Shown one piece after another: positions 7,873-15,520 of a DNA stretch of 64,000 nt. Under the pieces are notes generated by a model that saw only the letters and a program-made list of their open reading frames with translations, was not told where the DNA came from and did no database searches. How positions within the stretch are numbered: position 1 is the first letter of the stretch; every line of letters begins with the position of its first letter. The position numbers and the translations under genes were made by a program. Source of the stretch: Candidatus Thiodiazotropha endoloripes (GTDB taxonomy: Bacteria; Pseudomonadota; Gammaproteobacteria; Chromatiales; Chromatiaceae); NCBI RefSeq assembly GCF_001708965.1, contig NZ_LVJW01000006.1, positions 496,001-560,000 on the forward strand, in the 5' to 3' direction.

Positions 7873-9318
7873 TTACTCAAGCAGCCGGTCAAGTTTGGAT
7901 GCAAGTACCTGAGGAGAGATTCCATGTGCGAATTTATTAATGAACCGGCCACTCGGATCGAGCAGATAGAGACTGGCAGTATGATCCATCAGATAGAGAT
8001 CAGGATCGTCAGATGCCTCATCCACGCGCTCGAATCTGGCTTTGAACTGACCGGCAACCCGTTCAATCATCGCTTCAGATCCTGTAACACCAATCAGACG
8101 TTCGTCGTAATACTCGACATACTTCTTCATTACCGCAACACTATCCCGCTGCGGATCAATCGTAATGAAGTAGGGTTGAAACTGGGTTGCTTTGTCACCC
8201 AGTTCATTCAGCGCCTGAAACATGATCTGCAGAGAGGTTGGACAGATATCCGGGCAGTAGGTATAACCAAAGTAGACAATTGCAAACTTACCCAGCATGG
8301 TTTCATTGCTCACCAGTCGGCCCAGATGGTCAGTTAACAAAAACGTCCCTTTACCAATACCCTCGGCGGCAACCAATTTATCCTGCTGAGCAGCACTCCT
8401 GGCCTTTCTCGCCTGCACCATATCAGCATTCAGGCAACGCTTTATCTCATCCGTATTATGCGCCATGAGTTCAAAGTAGAGATCAGGACCAGGTGACAGT
8501 CCAATGCCGAAACTATTCAAAACACCCTGATTGATATCGGTCTCCTGAGTCAATAGAGCAAGATGCTGTGTTGGGAAACCACGCTCAGATAACAGGCACA
8601 CAGCTTCACCGGAAGCGATCCTCTCACGTATCCGCAACAATCCTCTGGCGTCTGTCTGTTGTGTCGGCGAACCGCTCAGGTGATCAAGCACTTTGAGGGC
8701 GTAGGCCTGTTCAAAATATTGCAGGGTGTCATGATACTGAATACCCAGCCCCGCTTTCATTCCCCGATAACCATACTCATATTCACGGTCGATGCGCGCC
8801 AAACGGGCCAGCACGGTCTGCCGGTTACGTTCATACAGATGTGTACGTTTCGTATCCATTTGCTGCAGGATAAGTGTCAGATCATCAAGCATAATCATCA
8901 GATTACGATTATCCAGCCAAAAGTGTGGATCGCGCTGTTGTTGCTGATGTCGGGATGGCAACACCTTCAACCCGGAATGGGACAACAACTCAATCACCTC
9001 AGTATCTTTCCCCAGCTCTTCTATCGACTTTGCAAGTGAAGATTCCAATTCCGAACCGACCCAGAACAGCAGATCGGCTTGCTGCATGCGCTGCCACTGT
9101 TCAGGTGAAGGTGTAAACTGATGGGGCAATTGGCTATCGTCGATCAACAGTTCAGGCTCACCAATCCCTAACATCAGGCCTGACAGAATGGAATGCAGTG
9201 GCTTGATCGTTACCACAACCCGAAACTCACCCTCGGCTTCTGTCCCATTACCCACCAGCGGCCACAACCAGGCAGAAAGCATCAACAGGATCAGGCCATA
9301 TTTTCTGTTATTGCTCAT
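7873..9318 (-). CDS. ZnuA-like metal-binding protein fused to a SCO1/SenC copper chaperone domain
   Basis: One uninterrupted 481-residue frame joins two periplasmic metal proteins. After an export signal (hydrophobic residues 8-22), residues about 30-300 resemble the cluster A-I solute-binding proteins for Zn/Mn. Three metal-ligand histidines are in place: His66 (LPHQFTPSPEQ), His132 (DPHFWL) and His196 (YHDTLQYFEQ). The usual fourth carboxylate position appears as Asn268, and the His-rich loop is replaced by a short Gln run. Residues about 318-481 form a SCO domain with the copper-binding pair Cys355-x3-Cys359 (TYCPDICP) and His446 (LMDHTASLYL). The start overlaps the stop of the small upstream gene (ATGA), and an FNR box precedes that unit. 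A role in copper delivery to NosZ or an oxidase is inference. The nearest single-domain alternatives would be ZnuA or SenC alone. Confidence 0.88.
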   Translation of the reverse strand: MSNNRKYGLILLMLSAWLWPLVGNGTEAEGEFRVVVTIKPLHSILSGLMLGIGEPELLIDDSQLPHQFTPSPEQWQRMQQADLLFWVGSELESSLAKSIEELGKDTEVIELLSHSGLKVLPSRHQQQQRDPHFWLDNRNLMIMLDDLTLILQQMDTKRTHLYERNRQTVLARLARIDREYEYGYRGMKAGLGIQYHDTLQYFEQAYALKVLDHLSGSPTQQTDARGLLRIRERIASGEAVCLLSERGFPTQHLALLTQETDINQGVLNSFGIGLSPGPDLYFELMAHNTDEIKRCLNADMVQARKARSAAQQDKLVAAEGIGKGTFLLTDHLGRLVSNETMLGKFAIVYFGYTYCPDICPTSLQIMFQALNELGDKATQFQPYFITIDPQRDSVAVMKKYVEYYDERLIGVTGSEAMIERVAGQFKARFERVDEASDDPDLYLMDHTASLYLLDPSGRFINKFAHGISPQVLASKLDRLLE

Positions 9319-9656
9319 GGCCTCTGATACACCGCATTCAATTTTTCAATCGCCAGATCAACCTGTTGCTTCAATCTATCGGTTGAGGGACAAACCCGAT
9401 TGTCATTGATGAACGCCATAAACGATTTATTGGTCTGATAATCAAACAGTTCTCCCAATTGGCGTTGTTTGGGTAGCGTGTTCACCAAGACCTGTTTGAT
9501 CCTTTGTGTCTGATCAACTCTTCCACACTGCAGGGCAACACCATTCAGCGAACCAAGCGCACGAATGGCTGCTAACTGATCATCGCTTGCAGCTTCCGCT
9601 CGAACCACGCCGAACAGGATTGACAACAGCAACAGGATTCGTGGAATCATGAGCAC
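9315..9656 (-). CDS. Small secreted protein of unknown function, first gene of the ZnuA-SCO unit
   Basis: A 113-residue protein with a clear signal peptide (IPRILLLLSILFGVVRAEA) and a mostly helical mature part of about 90 residues. It contains two cysteines (ALQCGR and NRVCPS) that could form a disulfide or bind a metal. No known domain was recognised. It overlaps the ZnuA-SCO fusion gene by four bases, so the two are translationally coupled, and it is the first gene after a perfect FNR-type box. This suggests a periplasmic helper in metal or heme delivery during anaerobic respiration; that role is inferred from context only. Confidence 0.8.
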   Translation of the reverse strand: MLMIPRILLLLSILFGVVRAEAASDDQLAAIRALGSLNGVALQCGRVDQTQRIKQVLVNTLPKQRQLGELFDYQTNKSFMAFINDNRVCPSTDRLKQQVDLAIEKLNAVYQRP

Positions 9657-9661
9657 CTCTT

Positions 9662-9692
9662 AGGGCCTGTTGACACTGATTCGACCGGGCGG
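9662..9692. repeat. Diverged copy of the 31-bp REP-like repeat
   Basis: Begins AGGGCCTGTTGACACTGATT, matching the repeat family of 27896 and 28793 in its left two thirds, but the right arm is degenerate. It lies just upstream of the 113-residue protein gene. Confidence 0.5.
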
Positions 9693-9817
9693 GTCCGGAA
9701 GCCAAACCATCCGTGTATGACAGGGCCAACCCGGGTCCTACAAATCACCAACATCTTCGGCTTGATAGAATTTTTGATACTGAGGCTCTATTAAACCTTA
9801 AGGTTTCCTCGAACGAT

Positions 9818-9831
9818 TTGATTGATATCAA
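9818..9831. promoter_or_regulatory. Perfect FNR/Dnr-type box upstream of the ZnuA-SCO unit
   Basis: TTGATTGATATCAA matches TTGAT-N4-ATCAA at all ten defined positions. It is centred about 168 bp before the start of the 113-residue protein on the minus strand and about 67 bp after the stop of the pentapeptide-repeat gene, so the leftward unit is the likely target. Confidence 0.72.
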
Positions 9832-9891
9832 ACTGCAGAGTTTATTGCGCCAAGGGCTGCTGGAGTCTGTTTTATTGTAAATAACAACGGG

Positions 9892-10671
9892 TTAGTGATT
9901 ATCTGAAATCCCAGGAAAATCTCTCGCCACCCCTTTTGCCCCTGTCAGATCGACAGACTGAACCCGTGCATTGACAAACCGCGCTCCCTCAAGATTGGCC
10001 TCCCTGAACAGGGTCTCGGTCAAGGCCACGCCATTCAGCAGAGAGCCTGACAAGTCCGATTGGGAAAAATCCGCCTGCTCCAGGGCCGCACCGGTCAGTA
10101 CGACCTGGCGTAGACTTGTCCTCCTGAGGGTACTGCCAATGAGAACAGCCCGCATCATAAATGCGTGATCAAAAACACTATCATCCAACTGACTCTCCTC
10201 CATTGAGATATCCTTCATATTGGCGTTGGAAAAATTAGCGCCGCTTGCACTGGCCTCATTGATACTGGCACCAAATAGGTAGGCATTGGTGAAATTGCTT
10301 TGATTGAGAGAGCTTTCATCAAAATTAGTATGAAACAGATCCGCATCGGTAAAATCGGCGGCATTCGCCGCGCAACCAGAGAGCATTGCCCACTTTAAAT
10401 CCGCTTTCACCAGGATTGCCCGGGAAAGGTTACAATCGATCAGCCGGGCATTTTGAAAATTGACACCACTCAACCGACTACCCTGCAGGTCAACTCCATT
10501 GAGATCCCGACCGCTGAAATCACAGTGGGTATAGTCATGCCTGGATACCGGCGAGTCACAATCCCCGATCGGCATGGGCTGTGGAGGTGTCTTGCCTGAC
10601 GACAGTATCGGCATTGTCAATAAAAGTGAAAACACGATTTGTTTGATCACCTTTCCTCCGAGAGAAATCAT
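9892..10671 (-). CDS. Secreted pentapeptide-repeat protein
   Basis: A roughly 259-residue protein with an export signal (KQIVFSLLLTMPILSSG) and then about 35 consecutive five-residue repeats of the A(D/N)LxX type (for example FSGRDLNGVDLQGSRLSGVNF), from about residue 50 to the end. Such repeats fold as a right-handed quadrilateral beta-helix; they do not themselves indicate an activity. The mature N-terminus has two Cys residues (GDCDSP and THCDF) and more occur in the repeats. The start is uncertain: an ATG at 10671 has no well-spaced ribosome binding site, while a GTG at 10650 lies just after GGAGGA and leaves a typical signal peptide. The ORF extends to a TTG at 10683. It precedes the FNR-controlled unit on the same strand, but the 235-bp spacer suggests separate transcription. 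Confidence 0.85.
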   Translation of the reverse strand: MISLGGKVIKQIVFSLLLTMPILSSGKTPPQPMPIGDCDSPVSRHDYTHCDFSGRDLNGVDLQGSRLSGVNFQNARLIDCNLSRAILVKADLKWAMLSGCAANAADFTDADLFHTNFDESSLNQSNFTNAYLFGASINEASASGANFSNANMKDISMEESQLDDSVFDHAFMMRAVLIGSTLRRTSLRQVVLTGAALEQADFSQSDLSGSLLNGVALTETLFREANLEGARFVNARVQSVDLTGAKGVARDFPGISDNH

Positions 10672-10683
10672 CACCTGTAACAA

Positions 10684-11037
10684 TGTATCTTCTTCAACTG
10701 TTTAAAGGCACTATAGGCAGCCGCTTGATTTTTGAAAAGGTAGAAGCCGTCTGTTGTCAAACTTGATCAGCCACCCTTTACAATTTTGCGTTGATTCGAC
10801 CGCCACGTCTGCGGATAGCGAAGCTAGCGCAATAGTGATTCGTCGTGCACCAAGGCATTATTTGTCTGCAAGCATGGTGAATGTAAGTTACACAAAACAG
10901 CACTACAGGATAGAATGTCCCTATTTCAGGCAGTGTAACCTCACTGTTATGAATTGAGATTGAAATTTCTATAAAATACAGCGCCAATACAACAGACTGA
11001 GTTTCAACAGGATCCTTCTCTCTTTGGGAAAGTTTTG
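10684..11037. other. Divergent intergenic region
   Basis: About 350 bp between the leftward pentapeptide-repeat gene and the rightward MipA-like gene. No convincing gene, repeat-family copy or regulator box was seen. It must contain both promoters. Confidence 0.5.
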
Positions 11038-11877
11038 ATGACACACAACACCGTTTTACGAATATTCTTGGTCACTCTACTCATCGCACCACTTTCAAGC
11101 CTCGCGGAGGAGAAACCTCTGTGGGAGGCCGGAATTGGCATTGGTGCAATGAGCTTTCCTGCCTATCGAGGCTCTGACAAGACACACAACTTCCTGCTGC
11201 CTGTACCCTATTTCGTCTATCACGGTGACTTTCTCAAGGCTGACCGCCATGGTATCCGTGGCAGTCTGTTCGATTCGGAGCTGGTTGATCTGACACTGAG
11301 TTTTTCCGCTTCACCGCCAACCAACAGCGACGATATCGATGCCCGTGAGGGTATGCCTGACCTCAAAACCACCTTTGAGTTTGGGCCCCAGATCGACCTC
11401 ACCCTGTGGCGCAACGAGAACCGGACACGTTCACTCAGACTGCGAATGCCTGCCCGTGCCGCATTTACGGTTGAACGTTCATCAGAGTCCATCGGCTGGG
11501 TCTTTTCACCCAGACTCAATCTGGATATCACCGACCTCCCAGCAATGCCTGGTTGGAATCTTGGTTTTGTCGCCGGACCGATCTATGCCACTGAGGATCA
11601 GCACGACTATTTCTATGGAGTTGATCCCCAATATGCGACGAATGAACGACCAGCCTACCAAACCAGTGGGGGTTACAGTGGCAGCCAGTTTCTATTTACC
11701 CTATCCAAGCGCTTTGAACGCACCTGGGTTGGTGCATTTGTCCGTTATGATACTCTGAGCGATGCCGTCTTCGAAGACAGCCCACTGCTCACCGAGGATA
11801 GCTTTGCAGCAATCGGGGTAGCCATAAGCTGGGTGATCAGTGAATCAAAGACACGGGTCAATGTGGAAGATTACTGA
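11038..11877 (+). CDS. MipA/OmpV-family outer membrane protein
   Basis: A 279-residue outer membrane beta-barrel. A Sec signal (VLRIFLVTLLIAPLSSLA) is followed by the family-typical opening WEAGIGIGAMSFPAYRGSD and a LPVPYFVYHGDFLKADRHGIRG segment. Alternating hydrophobic strands run to the end, but the last residues (VNVEDY) do not form the usual terminal Phe. MipA/OmpV proteins act as scaffolds for murein enzymes or as small-molecule outer membrane proteins; the exact role here is unknown. The ATG at 11038 is chosen over the TTG immediately before it because GGGAAAG lies at suitable spacing. It stands alone between wide spacers. Confidence 0.85.
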   Translation: MTHNTVLRIFLVTLLIAPLSSLAEEKPLWEAGIGIGAMSFPAYRGSDKTHNFLLPVPYFVYHGDFLKADRHGIRGSLFDSELVDLTLSFSASPPTNSDDIDAREGMPDLKTTFEFGPQIDLTLWRNENRTRSLRLRMPARAAFTVERSSESIGWVFSPRLNLDITDLPAMPGWNLGFVAGPIYATEDQHDYFYGVDPQYATNERPAYQTSGGYSGSQFLFTLSKRFERTWVGAFVRYDTLSDAVFEDSPLLTEDSFAAIGVAISWVISESKTRVNVEDY

Positions 11878-12016
11878 TACCCAGCCAGAAAACACAACCC
11901 TTGTCTGCCAGAGAAAATCTGATACCGTAGGCTCCACCAGTTCGCAGCTTGGGTAGGTCTGCAGGCTCCACCCTGACCGGGTTCCAGCAGAATCAAGATA
12001 GAGGCAGAGATAGAAT

Positions 12017-12331
12017 ATGGCGACAATAAGAAAAGATTTTGACTCCTACAAAATCTGGCAATACAGCGGTCATAAATATGAGGCCGTGGTCTACTGTTTC
12101 CATGACAACGTTAGAGTTGGCGAACTGATATTCCTCAAGGATGACGTCAAACCACCTCAGAATAGACTACAATCAGACAAACCAGTCATCCATTTCCCGA
12201 TCAGTCGATTCAACGACATTATTTCAATCCTCAGACATGAGAACCCACTCTGCCTGTTTCTCAACCTGGAGAAACAGATCGGTATGGTCGCCACCTCAGA
12301 GCATGAGCCGATTGGTGAAGAAGAGAGCTGA
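12017..12331 (+). CDS. Hypothetical cytoplasmic protein, 104 residues
   Basis: An unrecognised small protein without signal peptide or membrane span. It opens MATIRKDFDSYKIWQYSGHKYEAVVYCF, suggesting a small alpha/beta fold with alternating strands (ELIFLKDD, VIHFPIS), and ends in an acidic EEES tail. A purine-rich stretch (AGAGGCAGAGATAG) upstream of the ATG may serve as ribosome binding site. Amino acid composition is ordinary for a real protein. No operon partner; a REP-like repeat lies about 170 bp downstream. Confidence 0.65.
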   Translation: MATIRKDFDSYKIWQYSGHKYEAVVYCFHDNVRVGELIFLKDDVKPPQNRLQSDKPVIHFPISRFNDIISILRHENPLCLFLNLEKQIGMVATSEHEPIGEEES

Positions 12332-12721
12332 GGCGGGGAAATCCCAACTACTATATGCGCCTTGATCGGGCCAACTGAGCATTCTCAAATCCTGCTATTA
12401 AACCGCAGGTGATAAACACATGATCCATTCAATCCAGTACAACGACACGAATCTCCCCCCTGGACACTCACTTCATGAGCAGGCCTTTTGAGGCTCATTA
12501 GTTAGGGCCTTGTAACACGAATCCAACAGGCCCTGAGCCGTTCTTAATAATTAAGCAGTTCTTAATAATTCTGGGCTAGTTTGATCATGTTGACCCGATT
12601 AGCGGCTGTGCATCCGGATGGCAGCTTCTATCCAGGCTATTGGGTTATCCATCCATGCCACACACAGTCGCACCAATGTCAGGGATCAACCTAAAACAAT
12701 CAATAAAACAGGGAGATACGG
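12332..12721. other. Spacer with one REP-like repeat and a short duplication
   Basis: No gene is convincing here. It holds the repeat copy at 12504 and a 13-base direct duplication, GTTCTTAATAATT, at 12540-12552 and 12558-12570. Confidence 0.55.
12504..12534. repeat. Copy of the 31-bp REP-like palindromic repeat
   Basis: Starts AGGGCCT and ends AGGCCCT (7-bp inverted arms) with a family-like core containing CACGAATCCAA. The core differs slightly from the consensus copies at 27896 and 28793. Confidence 0.75.
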
Positions 12722-13621
12722 ATGAGATCATATCCAAATCAAAAAACGGCCAAATTTGTCATTGCAAGCCTATTCTTTTCGACCTCAATCACCGTGACCA
12801 CGCTTACGATCGCACAGGATGGAGAGTCAGATGGTAACAGATACTATCTGGAGCGCTTCTATCAACAGGATATCAGTTCTGCCAAAGCCTATTTAGGCAT
12901 GCTGGGTAAACTTAAAGAAGATCGCGCTGAGGATGATTCGGAAAAAGAGGATGATGATGAAAAAATTACCATCATCGATGTCAGAGACGCCACTGAATAT
13001 CGTATGGGTCATCCTAAAAAAGCCATTCACATGCCATACCCACGGATCTATAGAGAGTGTGTCGATAACATGAGGACAGAAGATGGGGCCTGCGCCAGTG
13101 GTACGGTCTATCAGGTCAGGCAGGATCCGGAGAGCCTGTTTCTGCAGATCGAAGGAAGAATAGAAGACAAGCAGACACCAATCGCCACGCTATGCCGAAC
13201 CGGCTTTCGCAGCGTGCTTGTTGCAAACATTATCTCCAAGCCAACGACAATCTGTGATCTGAAAGGTTATACCGGAAGTGAATATGATGATTGCATTACC
13301 ACATACCAGGATAGAGGCTATGAAAATGTCTCCAATATCTGGCAGGGATTCGTCGGTCAACCCATGGCTGGGATCATCAGTTCCAGCGGCAGTCGATACG
13401 TTGTCGGCGATGATCAGACATTGACAGACCTAACCCTTGCTGACGGTTCCATGGCAAAGGGCTTTGTCGCCTATGATCTCGATTTGAATAATGACGGAAC
13501 CATCAGTAGTGATGACAAGGATGGGTGGCGCTACCATCAAAATCTACCCTATTCGACCAAGATGAAAAGAAAACTGATCAACGCAGAAGCTGACGCTATG
13601 GGCTATTACGACCTACCATGA
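12722..13621 (+). CDS. Exported rhodanese-domain protein with an EF-hand loop
   Basis: A 299-residue protein with a long N-terminal export segment (residues 10-31). Residues about 66-80 form a very acidic linker (EDDSEKEDDDE). A rhodanese domain follows (IIDVRDATEYRMGHPKKAIHMPY) with the catalytic loop CRTGFRS at Cys158-Ser164. This CxxGxRS pattern keeps the active-site cysteine and the loop arginine. Near residue 254 there is a canonical 12-residue EF-hand calcium loop (DLNNDGTISSDD). Additional cysteines (residues 113, 124, 178, 191) may form disulfides. It has a good ribosome binding site (GGGAGATACGG before ATG). Sulfur transfer in the periplasm is plausible but not demonstrated. It is monocistronic, followed by a hairpin terminator. 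Confidence 0.85.
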   Translation: MRSYPNQKTAKFVIASLFFSTSITVTTLTIAQDGESDGNRYYLERFYQQDISSAKAYLGMLGKLKEDRAEDDSEKEDDDEKITIIDVRDATEYRMGHPKKAIHMPYPRIYRECVDNMRTEDGACASGTVYQVRQDPESLFLQIEGRIEDKQTPIATLCRTGFRSVLVANIISKPTTICDLKGYTGSEYDDCITTYQDRGYENVSNIWQGFVGQPMAGIISSSGSRYVVGDDQTLTDLTLADGSMAKGFVAYDLDLNNDGTISSDDKDGWRYHQNLPYSTKMKRKLINAEADAMGYYDLP

Positions 13622-13627
13622 CTAAAA

Positions 13628-13662
13628 AACCCACCTGGATCACAATTCGATTCAGGTGGGTT
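13628..13662 (-). terminator. Rho-independent terminator, stronger on the minus strand
   Basis: A 10-bp perfect stem (AACCCACCTG / CAGGTGGGTT). On the minus strand the hairpin is followed by TTTTTT, so it best ends the leftward Tyr/Gly-repeat gene; it also lies immediately after the rightward rhodanese gene and may serve both. Confidence 0.8.
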
Positions 13663-13704
13663 GAAACTCGTGGTCAAGACAGGATGACCAGAGCATCAAA
13701 AGCT

Positions 13705-14136
13705 TCAGTTATAACACTTGTATCTTCTTCCGGAACCAAGATACAGATGACTGTCATAACAGTTTCTACGACGCATCTTCTTTCTCATCTTTTTACGTAA
13801 AGATTCGATACTACCCTGCTCATATCCATCCTCATAACCGTGGCGGTCACCCTTTCTGGTACCTTTTCTGTAGCCCTTTTCATAACCGACCTTGTAACCG
13901 CGTATGTACTCTTTTTCATCGAATGACCTTTTCGAGTGCATACCATAGTATCGATCCTTGCCATCACGATAGCCTTCACGATAGCTGCGTTTGTAAGCCT
14001 TGATATAACCATCTTCCAATCCGTCGCTGTAACCGGCGTCATAACCCTGCTCATAGGCATTGCTCATTGCCGAAGATGTGCCCACATAAAAGAGAAGGAT
14101 CAATGTTGATAAAGTAATCGCTGCTGCACGTTTCAT
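13705..14136 (-). CDS. Secreted Tyr/Gly-repeat protein (YxxGYxxG repeats)
   Basis: A 143-residue exported protein: signal peptide (AAAITLSTLILLFYVGTSSA), then about ten short units of the form GYxxGYxxG/EGYRDG from about residue 30 to 110. A very basic stretch (LRKKMRKKMRRR) and a C-terminus with two cysteines (NCYDS and YKCYN) follow. The four-residue spacing of Gly and Tyr/Lys resembles the helical repeat seen in Yae1-like and other GxxxG-rich proteins, but no function is known. The ATG at 14136 has GGAG seven bases upstream; the alternative at 14151 has none. A terminator hairpin with a T run follows the gene. Confidence 0.78.
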   Translation of the reverse strand: MKRAAAITLSTLILLFYVGTSSAMSNAYEQGYDAGYSDGLEDGYIKAYKRSYREGYRDGKDRYYGMHSKRSFDEKEYIRGYKVGYEKGYRKGTRKGDRHGYEDGYEQGSIESLRKKMRKKMRRRNCYDSHLYLGSGRRYKCYN

Positions 14137-14378
14137 TGTTAGCTCCATCATTGTGTCTGTACTATGGAGCTTAATGGAGGGCGTATTAACGGAAGCTGAA
14201 CGAGATTGTCGATATCCGAACCGGGGATCGTACGATCAGAATGGACCAACATGGCGCTGCCAGCTGCCCTCGCTATACTGAGCAATCATCAGACGAACAC
14301 CTGAGTTGGCTCAATCCCGCTCGACACCAGGAGGAAACATCCCCCCCTGGTGAGAAACAAGTCCCGAACAGTGACTGG

Positions 14379-15197
14379 TTAGAGATAGGCCCGTTTGATC
14401 GAACGAACAGCTACAGCGCCGTCAAGCAGGGCAAGCAACAGAACCACCAGGTTGGAGAGTGTCGGAATCGGCCGCGCAGCACCCGGGAATCCCGGACCAC
14501 CCTGGTCCACAATCACTCCATCATCCCCGGTATCATCACCCAACACATTGTCAGCCAGGGTGAACGAAGCTGTTGCTACCATTGATCCGGCCGTACCGTA
14601 GACCACACCCGGCAGGGTATACCAGGAAGCAGAAGGCCCACCGGGCGGTACCGGACCATACTTCCTGTAAACACTCGATACCAGAGAGGTCGCACCAGGC
14701 ATATGGTAGTAGACGGTAATATCAGCGGTTTCACAAGGCAGGGTAAATTCCAGCAAGCCATAGGGATAGAGATAGCCGAATGGATCCGCTGCGGGCATTG
14801 AGCCAATCGCTACAGCTGCCACCGCCTGTGCGGTGGCACAGCCTCCCCCAACCTCCAGGGTGAGATAGCCGCTCCCGGTCGCATCCGGCAGGGAACTGAC
14901 ATTCGACTGGAGACTGTCGGCGGTACCGTCATTATTGCCATCACCACCGTTTGGCCCGGCATCCTCAACCGCCAAAGCCACGCCATCACCATCATCTGCC
15001 ACTGTGGTAAAACTGATCTGGGGCCCATAACCAGTACCAATGCCATTGGTGGCAAAGGCTCGTACAGAATAGAGGGTTGAAGGCACCAGACCTGAGATAT
15101 TGCTGACGAAGGCGCCTAAGCCAGTACCATCCGAGCTGCAGGTGTCAGCGACCGTTGGATTCATGAGGAGACTCCAGCAGACTCCACGTGCAGTAAA
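14379..15197 (-). pseudogene. C-terminal remnant of a large surface protein with IPTL-CTERM sorting signal
   Basis: The frame opens in the middle of a fibronectin-like module: FTARGVCWS, then NPTVADTCSSDGTGLGAF and YSVRAFATNGIGTGYGP. A choice-of-anchor-type domain follows, then a C-terminal IPTL-CTERM signal, PIPTLSNLVVLLLALL plus a basic tail. There is no signal peptide. The reading frame closes at a stop only a few codons upstream of the recognisable homology, so the front of the gene has been lost. The only in-frame ATG (15164) lies inside the module. I read this as a decayed, 5'-truncated copy of an exported adhesin-like protein; a short expressed protein is less likely. Confidence 0.7.
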
Positions 15198-15520
15198 AGA
15201 CCTTGTAACCTTGTTGACTCATTCCCTGTTTTGAATAACCCTTCCAGTTACATGATATACAAAGTGAATTTAATCTCAGGATCATAACTGACCAGTAATA
15301 TTGATACCTTGCTATCCAACAAAGTGTTTGAGTGTTGAACTTTTCACCGAATAAGAAGTATCCATTATGGATGCTGAATCTAAATCTATTTTGCTAACCC
15401 ACACCAATTATAAGCACAACTTTATTTGTTTACCGTTCAACTGAAATCAATCTGTCATATTTACGTCATCCTCAACCATTATCGTTGACAAACTTTTATT
15501 TTTTTAATATGGAAAACAAT
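15198..15520. other. AT-rich spacer, putative truncation junction
   Basis: About 320 bp without a convincing gene, between the truncated IPTL-CTERM remnant and the beta-helix gene. Homology to the remnant stops abruptly near 15197. No terminal inverted repeats or transposase remnants were seen. Confidence 0.45.

Noticed and set aside
10754-11034. Two overlapping short frames in the spacer before the MipA-like gene
   Set aside because: No ribosome binding site, composition unlike a protein, and each is antisense to the other.
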